Shown here: positions 1 to 5,833 of the stretch, in pieces | Layout: each line of letters begins with the position of its first letter | Numbering within the stretch: position 1 is the stretch's first letter | DNA from: an uncultured Thermoanaerobacterales bacterium | GTDB lineage: Bacteria > Bacillota > Clostridia > Christensenellales > UBA1242 | Assembly (NCBI GenBank): GCA_949840475.1 | Contig: CATKXA010000045.1 | Location: 1-7,647 of the forward strand | Length of the DNA: 7,647 nucleotides | Reading direction: 5' to 3' | Translations under genes and position numbers: made by a program | The notes under the pieces: generated by a model | Told to the model about the DNA's origin: nothing | Database searches by the model: none | Seen by the model: only the letters and a program-made list of their open reading frames with translations

Positions 1-649
1 GCTCATTTTGCGGTGTTTGGTAGTCTGTTGCATTGGGCATTAAATATGTTTTGCCTTTATATCCATAGCTAAGCAGTTCGCTGACGCCTCTATCATGCAT
101 AGCCCAAACTTCGTCGCTTTTATTAAATACACGCATGGCCTTGTTTAAAAGAATGTCGGTAATTGCTGGGCTGTTTGTATAACGCATAAAGTCTTTTTTG
201 TATAAGCTATGTGAGGTCATAACAAGGGGAACTTTTAGCTTCTTTGCAAGCTTTGCTGCATATATTCCCATATTAAAAGGACTATGTGAATGTATTAAAT
301 CAATTCTAATTTTTTTGATAATTGTTTTTAAATAGTTGTCTGCTTCTGGAAAACCCAAGTCGTAGTTTACAAACTTAAAGTACATACTTGCTGTTCCTAT
401 AACAAGATAGTCTTGTTTTTGAACAACGTACTTGTTTTTGTGTTTTGGCACAATTACAATAGTGTTGTATTGTTTTGAAAGACCTTTAGCGTAATTATCC
501 AATACTTTTATTACGCCGTCAATAATGGGGTAGAATGTATCACAAAAATAAACAATAGTCTTTTTTCCATTGTTATTATAATTTTCAATCGTTTTTTCAA
601 TATATGCTTTGTAATCTTTGTCTTGCGTAGGTATGTTGAGCTTGCTCAT
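1..649 (-). CDS. Glycosyltransferase family 4, N-terminal part (partial, runs off left edge)
   Basis: Reading leftward from the ATG at 649-647 gives 216 codons open to the window edge. The protein is the N-terminal, acceptor-binding Rossmann half of a GT-B fold, GT4-type glycosyltransferase. Visible motifs are a first beta strand followed by DTFYPIIDGVIKVL (residues 37-50), the usual 'D-T-P-x-x-G-V' opening of this family; DLIHSHSPFNMGIYAAKLAKKL (117-138, key residues H120, H122, S123, P124), typical of the diacylglycerol glucosyltransferase-like branch; and a TSHSLY segment (145-150). NKSDEVWAMHDRGVSELL (176-193) precedes the interdomain linker. The nucleotide-sugar-binding C-terminal half with its EX7E motif lies outside the window, so donor and acceptor cannot be stated. 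No signal peptide or membrane segment is seen. Such enzymes act at the inner face of the membrane, often on glycolipids or capsule precursors. The start is supported by GGAGG at 659-655, five bases upstream. It is divergent from the metal-resistance operon. Confidence 0.85.
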   Translation of the reverse strand, partial: MSKLNIPTQDKDYKAYIEKTIENYNNNGKKTIVYFCDTFYPIIDGVIKVLDNYAKGLSKQYNTIVIVPKHKNKYVVQKQDYLVIGTASMYFKFVNYDLGFPEADNYLKTIIKKIRIDLIHSHSPFNMGIYAAKLAKKLKVPLVMTSHSLYKKDFMRYTNSPAITDILLNKAMRVFNKSDEVWAMHDRGVSELLSYGYKGKTYLMPNATDYQTPQNE

Positions 650-666
650 AGTTGCCTCCATTACTT

Positions 667-695
667 ATTTTATCATATGGGTAATTAATAAGCAA
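667..695 (-). promoter_or_regulatory. Candidate promoter of the glycosyltransferase gene
   Basis: On the minus strand, TTGCTT (695-690) and TAAAAT (672-667) are separated by 17 bases. The predicted transcription start falls near 660, directly at the Shine-Dalgarno site, so the leader would be only about 11 bases. The -35 box overlaps the palindrome at 691-706. A weaker upstream alternative has TATTAT as its -10 box (minus-strand sequence near 710-716) but no good -35. Assignment is by hexamer match only. Confidence 0.4.
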
Positions 696-706
696 ATATA
701 TTTGCT
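691..706. promoter_or_regulatory. Perfect 16-bp palindrome, candidate operator
   Basis: AGCAAATA is followed at once by its exact reverse complement TATTTGCT. The half-site differs from that of the two ArsR-type operators nearby (TATATGAA). It covers the -35 box of the candidate glycosyltransferase promoter and has no T-run, so an operator fits better than a terminator. The cognate regulator is unknown. Confidence 0.4.
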
Positions 707-732
707 ATTCATAATATACATCAATTATTAAC

Positions 733-754
733 TATATGAAATTTTTTTCATATA
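733..754. promoter_or_regulatory. Distal ArsR/SmtB-type operator (O1)
   Basis: Perfect inverted repeat TATATGAA-N6-TTCATATA. This is the TGAA-N6-TTCA architecture known for SmtB, ZiaR and CzrA family operators. It lies 17 bases upstream of the -35 box of the repressor promoter, and its centre is 43 bp from that of the second copy. It could assist repression cooperatively, or act on the divergent gene. Confidence 0.75.
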
Positions 755-770
755 TTTTTTTGTTATTTAG

Positions 771-799
771 TTGACAATATGAAAAAATTTTCATATACT
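771..799 (+). promoter_or_regulatory. Promoter of the metal-resistance operon
   Basis: Consensus TTGACA (771-776), a 17-base spacer and TATACT (794-799). The transcription start is predicted near 806. The spacer and part of the -10 box are occupied by operator O2, so bound repressor would block RNA polymerase directly. Confidence 0.85.
776..797. promoter_or_regulatory. Proximal ArsR/SmtB-type operator (O2) inside the promoter
   Basis: AATATGAA-N6-TTCATATA has the same half-sites and spacing as O1, with one outer mismatch. Read more tightly, it is ATATGAAAA-AA-TTTTCATAT, nine paired bases around two. It begins on the last base of the -35 box and ends inside the -10 box, the expected place for autorepression by the gene that follows. 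Confidence 0.85.
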
Positions 800-819
800 G
801 CATTTAATGAGGGTGTATA

Positions 820-1161
820 ATGAAAGAGTGTGAAGTAATAAAGGTGCAAAGGTTTAACGCTGAAGAAGCAAAGTCCGCACTAATTGAAAATAAAGTTGAA
901 GCTATGGGTAAGCTTTTTAAAGTGCTTGGGGATAAGAACAGGCTAGCTATTGTGTGTTTGCTAAAAGAGAGCGATATGTGCGTTCATGAGATAATCAAAG
1001 TGCTTGGCAAAGAGCAGTCGCTAATATCTCATCAGCTTAAAATTTTGAGAGATAGTAAGATAGTTAAAACAAGTAAGCGAAAAAATGAAACTGTTTATTC
1101 TCTTGATGATGAACATATTGGTATTTTATTAAAAATCGCAAATGAACATGTTAAAGAGTAG
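820..1161 (+). CDS. ArsR/SmtB-family metal-sensing repressor (Zn/Cd type)
   Basis: A 113-residue winged-helix repressor, predicted dimeric and cytoplasmic, that should bind the two operators upstream and release them when metal binds. Residues 27-50 resemble the family's first helices (LFKVLGDKNRLAIVCLL), 51-64 the alpha-3 region (DMCVHEII), and 67-82 the recognition helix (SLISHQLKILRDSKIV), followed by the wing with KRKNETVYSL. The C-terminal helix shows D97, H99, H110 and E113, spaced exactly like the alpha-5 zinc ligands of SmtB (D104, H106, H117, E120) and close to CzrA (D, H, H, H). C54 and H56 occupy the place of CadC's alpha-3 Cys pair, and C4 is a possible third N-terminal ligand. 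The start is supported by GAGGG at 809-813. It is 16 bases upstream of the exporter ATPase and surely co-transcribed with it. Family is certain; the metal (Zn, possibly Cd or Pb) is inferred. Confidence 0.93.
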   Translation: MKECEVIKVQRFNAEEAKSALIENKVEAMGKLFKVLGDKNRLAIVCLLKESDMCVHEIIKVLGKEQSLISHQLKILRDSKIVKTSKRKNETVYSLDDEHIGILLKIANEHVKE

Positions 1162-1177
1162 AAATTTGAGGTAAAAT

Positions 1178-3298
1178 ATGAAAAAAGAGATAAAACTTAC
1201 AAGAATTCATTGTGTTGGTTGTGCAACAAACCTGGAGCAAAAAATCGCCGAGGTGGAGGGCGTAAAAAGCGTTAGTATTGATTTTGTTAACAAGATTGTA
1301 ACCATTGATGCTTCGCCTAAAAATATTGAACAAGTAAAGAAAAGAGTTGAAGAGGTAATTGTAAATTTTGATAGTTCAATCAAAATTGTTGACCAATCAG
1401 ACATCGAAAAACAAAACAAAAAAGAGAAGATAATGAAAATAATAGATGTTTCAAGAATCGCACTTTGCGTTTTGTTGTTACTTTTCGCTAATTTGTTGCC
1501 TAATATGCCACAGTGGCTGAGCATAACTTTTTTTGTTGCGGCTTATGTACTTATTGGTTACGAGATTATTATATCTGCTTTTATAAATCTATTTAAAGGA
1601 AAAATGCTGGACGAAAACTTTTTGATGCTGGTTGCAACGGTTGGAGCCTTTGCTTTAAAAGAGTTTAACGAAGCAGTGGCAGTAATGCTGCTATATACTA
1701 TCGGCGAATTTTTTGAAAAGCTTGCCGTCGAAAAATCTAGAAATAGGGTTAAAAGCCTGCTCAAAATAAAGAGCCAAACTGCTAATATTATAATTTCAGG
1801 CGATGAACTAATTGTGCCAGTTGAAAACTTGAAAAAAGGCGACATTATTCGTATTAAGCCCTACGAAAAAGTGCCTGTTGATTGCGTAGTCATAGAAGGT
1901 TCGTCTTCGTTAAATACCGCCGCCATAACAGGCGAGAGCAAAGAGTTTTATGCTGAAGCAAAGAGCGAACTTTTAAGCGGATTTATAAATGGGGAGAGTG
2001 TCCTTTTATGCAAAGTAGAAAAACCAGATAGCGAAAGCACTGTAAGCAAGATTATTGAACTTGTTGAGAGTGCAACAAAGAGCAAGGCTAAGACTGAACG
2101 TTTTATAACAAAATTCGCAAAATGGTACACTCCAATCGTTGTTATCGTCGCAATTTTGCTTGCTGGAGTGCCTTGCATATTTGGTCAGCAATTTTCTACA
2201 TGGTTATATAGAGCTCTTGTGTTTTTGGTTGTATCTTGTCCTTGTGCGTTGGTTATTTCTGTGCCACTATCGTACTTTGCAGGAATTGGAAGTGCTGCAA
2301 GAAAAGGTGTGCTGGTTAAGGGGGCAAACCATATTGAAACACTTGCAAAAGTAAACAGTATTATTTTTGATAAAACTGGTACTTTAACTTATGGTAACTT
2401 TGAGGTGCAAGATATCTATGCTGTCGAGAGTTCGTCAGAGCAAGAAGTATTAGAGCTAATTGCGTATGGCGAAAGTTTTTCTAACCATTCTATTGCGAAA
2501 TCCATTGTTAAAAAGTATGGCAAAACTATCAATACTGCTTTTGTTGAGGAGTATAAAGAAATAGCTGGTTTGGGTGTTGAGGCTACATTATTTAATGAAA
2601 GGTGTTTGATTGGTAATGCTAAGCTACTTAAAAGTAACAATATTGAAATAGACGAGCCTGAAGAGGTTGGAACAATAGTGTACCTTGCAAAGAATAATGA
2701 GTTTATTGGGTATATTGTTGTGGCTGACCAAATTAAAGACGACTCGTTTGATGCAATACAAAAGCTTCGTGAACTTGGTATAAAGAACATGGCAATGTTT
2801 ACTGGCGATAACCAAGCTGTGGCAAAAAATGTTTCTAATAAGCTTAAGCTAGATAACTACTACGCTGGATTGTTACCGTCAGGCAAAGTGGAGGCATTGC
2901 AAAAATATAAAGAGCAAGGCTATGTGTCGGCGTTTGTTGGAGATGGTATTAACGATGCACCAATACTTGCAACTGTTGACGTTGGTGTTTCCATGGGTGG
3001 CATGGCTAGCGACGCTGCGGTTGAAGCGTCGGACGTTGTATTGATGACTAATGAGCCGAGCAAGCTTGTTGACGCAATAAAGATATCTAAAAAGACTAGA
3101 AAGATTGTGCTTGAAAATATAATTTTCACTCTTTTAATCAAACTTGCAGTATTATTACTGAGTGCTATTGGCTACACTGGCATGTGGGTAGCTATATTTG
3201 CAGACGTGGGTGTGGCGTTGCTTGCAGTGCTAAACGCACTTAGAATTTTGTTGCCAGTTAAGTCGAAGAAAACTAAATGTAATGTAAAAAAACAATAA
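1178..3298 (+). CDS. cadA: P1B-2-type heavy-metal exporting ATPase (Zn/Cd/Pb), CadA/ZntA-like
   Basis: A 706-residue integral membrane pump, full length for the family, that couples ATP hydrolysis to efflux of divalent soft metals. An N-terminal HMA domain (residues 3-70) has HCVGC with C12 and C15 as metal ligands. Membrane helices lie at about 91-110, 113-136, 146-160, 163-180, 315-335, 341-365, 645-665 and 668-690. The actuator loop has TGES at 251-254. CPC (354-356) is the transport motif. IFDKTGTLT carries phospho-acceptor D398; the nucleotide domain has H437, TGDN (542-545) and GDGIND (588-593). K655 and D676 (in ADVG) in the last helices match the K and D ligands of E. coli ZntA, which puts it in subclass P1B-2 rather than Cu (P1B-1) or Co (P1B-4). 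Oddities: the HP motif reads HS (S438), and TGES lacks the usual following proline (TGESKEF). The start has GAGG at 1168-1171. Second gene of the repressor operon. Zn versus Cd versus Pb preference cannot be read from sequence. Confidence 0.95.
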   Translation: MKKEIKLTRIHCVGCATNLEQKIAEVEGVKSVSIDFVNKIVTIDASPKNIEQVKKRVEEVIVNFDSSIKIVDQSDIEKQNKKEKIMKIIDVSRIALCVLLLLFANLLPNMPQWLSITFFVAAYVLIGYEIIISAFINLFKGKMLDENFLMLVATVGAFALKEFNEAVAVMLLYTIGEFFEKLAVEKSRNRVKSLLKIKSQTANIIISGDELIVPVENLKKGDIIRIKPYEKVPVDCVVIEGSSSLNTAAITGESKEFYAEAKSELLSGFINGESVLLCKVEKPDSESTVSKIIELVESATKSKAKTERFITKFAKWYTPIVVIVAILLAGVPCIFGQQFSTWLYRALVFLVVSCPCALVISVPLSYFAGIGSAARKGVLVKGANHIETLAKVNSIIFDKTGTLTYGNFEVQDIYAVESSSEQEVLELIAYGESFSNHSIAKSIVKKYGKTINTAFVEEYKEIAGLGVEATLFNERCLIGNAKLLKSNNIEIDEPEEVGTIVYLAKNNEFIGYIVVADQIKDDSFDAIQKLRELGIKNMAMFTGDNQAVAKNVSNKLKLDNYYAGLLPSGKVEALQKYKEQGYVSAFVGDGINDAPILATVDVGVSMGGMASDAAVEASDVVLMTNEPSKLVDAIKISKKTRKIVLENIIFTLLIKLAVLLLSAIGYTGMWVAIFADVGVALLAVLNALRILLPVKSKKTKCNVKKQ

Positions 3299-3300
3299 TT

Positions 3301-3321
3301 AAAGCCCATATGGGCTTTTTT
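3301..3321 (+). terminator. Rho-independent terminator of the metal-resistance operon
   Basis: Stem AAAGCCC-ATAT-GGGCTTT followed by further T residues, beginning two bases after the ATPase stop codon. The stem is perfect with a 4-base loop and a 3-GC core per arm. Confidence 0.92.
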
Positions 3322-3357
3322 ATTTGTAGATTTGTTTGCAGATTTATTTGTCATTAC

Positions 3358-3386
3358 TTGCGATAGCTTGGCGAGTGTGTTATAAT
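3358..3386 (+). promoter_or_regulatory. Promoter of argS
   Basis: TTGCGA (3358-3363), a 17-base spacer and a perfect TATAAT (3381-3386), downstream of the terminator. The predicted start near 3393 overlaps the AAGG Shine-Dalgarno site (3392-3395), implying a leader of about 12 bases. No T-box or other leader fits in this space, so argS is not attenuated here. Confidence 0.8.
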
Positions 3387-3404
3387 TGCCTAAGGTAAAT
3401 AGAT

Positions 3405-5159
3405 ATGATTGTTAAAGATATAATAGTTGAAAAATTAGAAAAAGCTTTTGAAAAACTGGGGTATGATAAAAACCTAGTTATAATTTCATATTCAAATGCA
3501 CAAGGGGTTGACTATCAATGCAATTCTTGTTTTGCTCTTGCTAAAAAGTATGGTAAAAAGCCTATTGATATTGCAAGCGAGATTGTTGAGGCTTTAAAGG
3601 GAACTTATGAGTTTATAGCAACTGTTAGTGCACCTGCATTTATTAACATTTTACTCAGCATGGACTTCTTGTCAGACGTTTGTAATGAGGTATATAAAAA
3701 TCCGCAAAAGCTCATTAAAAAGCCACAAAAGAAACTTAAAGTGGTTATGGATTATGGCGGAGCGAATGTCGCAAAAGAGCTTCATATCGGTCATTTGAGA
3801 TCTCCAATTATTGGCGAAGCGTTGTCAAGGCTTTACAAATTAATGGGGCATGAGGTAATCTCTGATACTCATCTTGGCGATTGGGGATTGCAAATGGGTC
3901 TTACACTTGCTCAACTTGAAGATGACGGATATTTGGAGGGCTACTTTGGGCGTGGCAAAAACAAGCAAATAACGCTTGATACTTTAAATGAAGAGTATCC
4001 AAAAGCCAGCAAACGTAAAAGTGTTGATAGTGAGTTTAAGAAAAAAGCAGAAAAGTATACTCTTTGCATTCAACGTGGAGAGCAGCCGTTCTTTACAATT
4101 TATCAAGACATAAGAGAATTGTCTGTAAAAAAGATTAAAGAAAATTATCAAACACTTGGTTGCACATTTGACTTGTGGTATGGCGAAAGCACTGCTTATC
4201 CATATATAGAAAAGGTCGTAAATATTTTTAAAGACAAAAACCTTGCTCGTGAAAGTGAGGGTGCTCTTATTGTAGACGTTGCGAGAGAGGGAGAAAATAT
4301 ACCATTGCCTAAAAAAGAAGGCGAGCCGCAAAGATATAAAAATCCTATGCCACCAGTTATTTTAAAGAGCCATTTAGATGCAGATATGTATGCTACTACT
4401 GATATTGCAACTATATACATGAGAAACTTGCATAAAGCTCCTGATAAAATAATTTACATTGTAGACTTTAGGCAAATGCTACACTTTGTTCAGGTAACAA
4501 GGGCTGTAAAACTTGCGGGCATTTCTGACGAAAATCAAGAGATTGTGCATATCAATTATGGAACAATCAATGGTAAGGACGGTAAAGCCTTTAAAACTAG
4601 AAGTGGCGAGGTTGTTAAGCTTGAAGACATTATAAATATGATAACTTCTTCTGCTAAAAACAAACTTAAAGAAAACGGAATTGTAGATAACGATAAACTT
4701 GCTCTGCAAATAGGTGTTGGAGCAATGAAGTTTGGCGACCTTTTAAACGTTGCTTCTAAAGACTACATTTTTGATATAGACAAATTTGCATCATTTGAAG
4801 GTAAGACTGGTCCATATATTCAGTATACTGGTGCGAGAATAAATTCGCTTATAAATAAAGCAAATGAGAAGCCTGGAAAGATAAGCATTGAAAAGAACGA
4901 GGAACGTAATATAGCCGTCAATTTAATTAAATTGTTTGATAGCTTTACTACAAGCTATAATGACAACTCGCTCAATAGCTTATGTTTAGCGGCTTACAAC
5001 CTTGCTAGCAGCTATGCACAATTTTATAATAATGTTAAGGTTATTTCAGAGAGCAATAAAGAGAAGAAACAAAGTTATATAACACTTTCATTGGCTGTTC
5101 TTGATAGCTTAAAACTAGCACTAAATACTCTTGGTATTGAAATGCCAGAAAAAATGTAA
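3405..5159 (+). CDS. argS: Arginyl-tRNA synthetase
   Basis: A 584-residue class Ia synthetase, within the family's usual 550-590. It activates arginine with ATP and charges tRNA-Arg in the cytoplasm. Residues 1-85 form the ArgRS-specific N-terminal tRNA-recognition domain. The catalytic Rossmann core has GGANVAKELHIGHLRS with HIGH at 127-130, then LGDWG (157-161). The KMSKS equivalent is the degenerate FKTRSG (396-401), normal for ArgRS. VGAMKFGDLL (438-447) and SFEGKTGPYIQYTGARI (463-479) are family signatures leading into the helical DALR anticodon-binding domain (about 475-584), with SSYAQFYNNVKVI near the end. The start has AAGG nine bases upstream, and the N-terminus aligns sensibly. It has its own promoter and is followed 62 bases later by queH, probably on the same transcript, as no terminator hairpin is seen between them. 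No key residue is missing. Confidence 0.97.
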   Translation: MIVKDIIVEKLEKAFEKLGYDKNLVIISYSNAQGVDYQCNSCFALAKKYGKKPIDIASEIVEALKGTYEFIATVSAPAFINILLSMDFLSDVCNEVYKNPQKLIKKPQKKLKVVMDYGGANVAKELHIGHLRSPIIGEALSRLYKLMGHEVISDTHLGDWGLQMGLTLAQLEDDGYLEGYFGRGKNKQITLDTLNEEYPKASKRKSVDSEFKKKAEKYTLCIQRGEQPFFTIYQDIRELSVKKIKENYQTLGCTFDLWYGESTAYPYIEKVVNIFKDKNLARESEGALIVDVAREGENIPLPKKEGEPQRYKNPMPPVILKSHLDADMYATTDIATIYMRNLHKAPDKIIYIVDFRQMLHFVQVTRAVKLAGISDENQEIVHINYGTINGKDGKAFKTRSGEVVKLEDIINMITSSAKNKLKENGIVDNDKLALQIGVGAMKFGDLLNVASKDYIFDIDKFASFEGKTGPYIQYTGARINSLINKANEKPGKISIEKNEERNIAVNLIKLFDSFTTSYNDNSLNSLCLAAYNLASSYAQFYNNVKVISESNKEKKQSYITLSLAVLDSLKLALNTLGIEMPEKM

Positions 5160-5221
5160 AAACGCAAAAAGTAAATACTTAGAGCGTAAAAATTGTTTGT
5201 AAATCTATAATTTGGGTAAAA

Positions 5222-5788
5222 ATGGAAAAATCTGAAAAGAAAAAATTATTACTTCATAGTTGTTGTGCACCTTGTAGCACAACAGCTATTTCTAGGCTTG
5301 CAGAAGATTATAAGGTAACAATTTGTTATTACAATCCCAATATTTATCCAGAAGAAGAGTATATTAAAAGAAAGAACGAACAAATCAAACTAATTAATAA
5401 ACTAAATAGCGAAGGCGAATATAATATAACCATGCTTGATGTCGAGTATGATAGCGATAATTATGAAAGCAAGGTAGAAAACCTAAGGAATGAAAAGGAA
5501 GGCGGGGCGAGGTGCACTGTTTGCTTTAGGCTAAGGCTTGAAAAGGTGGCAAGTCTTGCTAAGAGTTTAGATTATGATTTGTTTGCAACTACGCTAACTG
5601 TGAGTCCGCATAAAAACGCAAAACTAATAAATGATATTGGTGAAATGCTAGCAAAAGAGTATAAAATAAGTTATTTGCCAACAGATTTTAAAAAACAAGA
5701 TGGCTATAAACAGAGCGTGCAGCTATCTAAAAAGTATGAGCTTTATAGGCAAAATTATTGTGGTTGTAAATATTCAATTTGGTTTTAA
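5222..5788 (+). CDS. queH: Epoxyqueuosine reductase QueH (DUF208 family)
   Basis: A 188-residue iron-sulfur enzyme of the family that reduces epoxyqueuosine to queuosine at position 34 of GUN tRNAs, replacing the cobalamin-dependent QueG. The signature begins near the N-terminus: LLLHSCCAPCST with C14, C15 and C18. YYNPNIYPEEEYIKR (36-50) follows, then GGARCTVCFRLRLEK with C98 and C101, TTLTVSPHKN (123-132), and DGYKQSVQLSKKYELYRQNYCGC ending in C180 and C182. The three Cys clusters (CCxxC, CxxC, CxC) are all intact, as needed for the metal/cluster site. Length is usual; the tail after CGCKYS is short (IWF). The first ATG is required because the CC motif lies at residue 14. Ribosome binding is weak (GGG at 5214-5216). 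TATAAT at 5206-5211 has no good -35 and lies only 10 bases from the ATG, so read-through from argS is the likelier source of mRNA. Members are typical of anaerobes. Confidence 0.95.
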   Translation: MEKSEKKKLLLHSCCAPCSTTAISRLAEDYKVTICYYNPNIYPEEEYIKRKNEQIKLINKLNSEGEYNITMLDVEYDSDNYESKVENLRNEKEGGARCTVCFRLRLEKVASLAKSLDYDLFATTLTVSPHKNAKLINDIGEMLAKEYKISYLPTDFKKQDGYKQSVQLSKKYELYRQNYCGCKYSIWF

Positions 5789-5804
5789 AAATTGGTTTTA
5801 AAAA
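5779..5804. repeat. Perfect 13-bp tandem direct repeat at the queH stop codon
   Basis: TTGGTTTTAAAAA occurs at 5779-5791 and again at 5792-5804. The first copy encodes the last two residues (W, F) and the stop of queH. The second supplies the A-rich upstream flank of the shared terminator. It looks like a simple slippage-type duplication. Confidence 0.85.
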
Positions 5805-5826
5805 AGAGCTTTAAAGCTCTTTTTTT
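5800..5826. terminator. Bidirectional terminator shared by convergent queH and cmk
   Basis: A self-complementary core GAGCTTTAAAGCTC (5806-5819) is flanked by six A on the left and seven T on the right. It therefore forms a hairpin followed by a U-run on either strand. It lies 12 bases after the queH stop and just beyond the cmk stop at 5834, so one element serves both genes. Confidence 0.92.
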
Positions 5827-5833
5827 GTTCTGT

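Noticed and set aside
650..819. Possible riboswitch or CRISPR-like repeats between the divergent genes
   Set aside because: The repeats are short dyads of operator size, fully explained by protein binding sites and promoters; no spacer pattern and too little leader RNA for a riboswitch.
820..3298. Metal-resistance operon as a recently acquired mobile cassette
   Set aside because: No transposase, integrase, terminal repeats or att-like duplications are visible, and base and codon use look like the neighbouring genes.
3328..3351. Near-tandem 12-base repeat AGATTTGTTTGC / AGATTTATTTGT before argS
   Set aside because: Ten of 12 bases match, but the unit is low-complexity T-rich sequence upstream of the promoter; chance is enough to explain it.
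1207..3354. Many 60-124 codon open frames on the opposite strand of the ATPase gene
   Set aside because: They lie inside the strongly supported 706-residue ATPase frame, lack ribosome sites and show Ser/Leu/Phe-rich antisense composition.
5169..5180. Possible terminator AAGTA-AA-TACTT after argS
   Set aside because: Five A/T-rich pairs with no stable loop and no following T-run; it would not terminate transcription.
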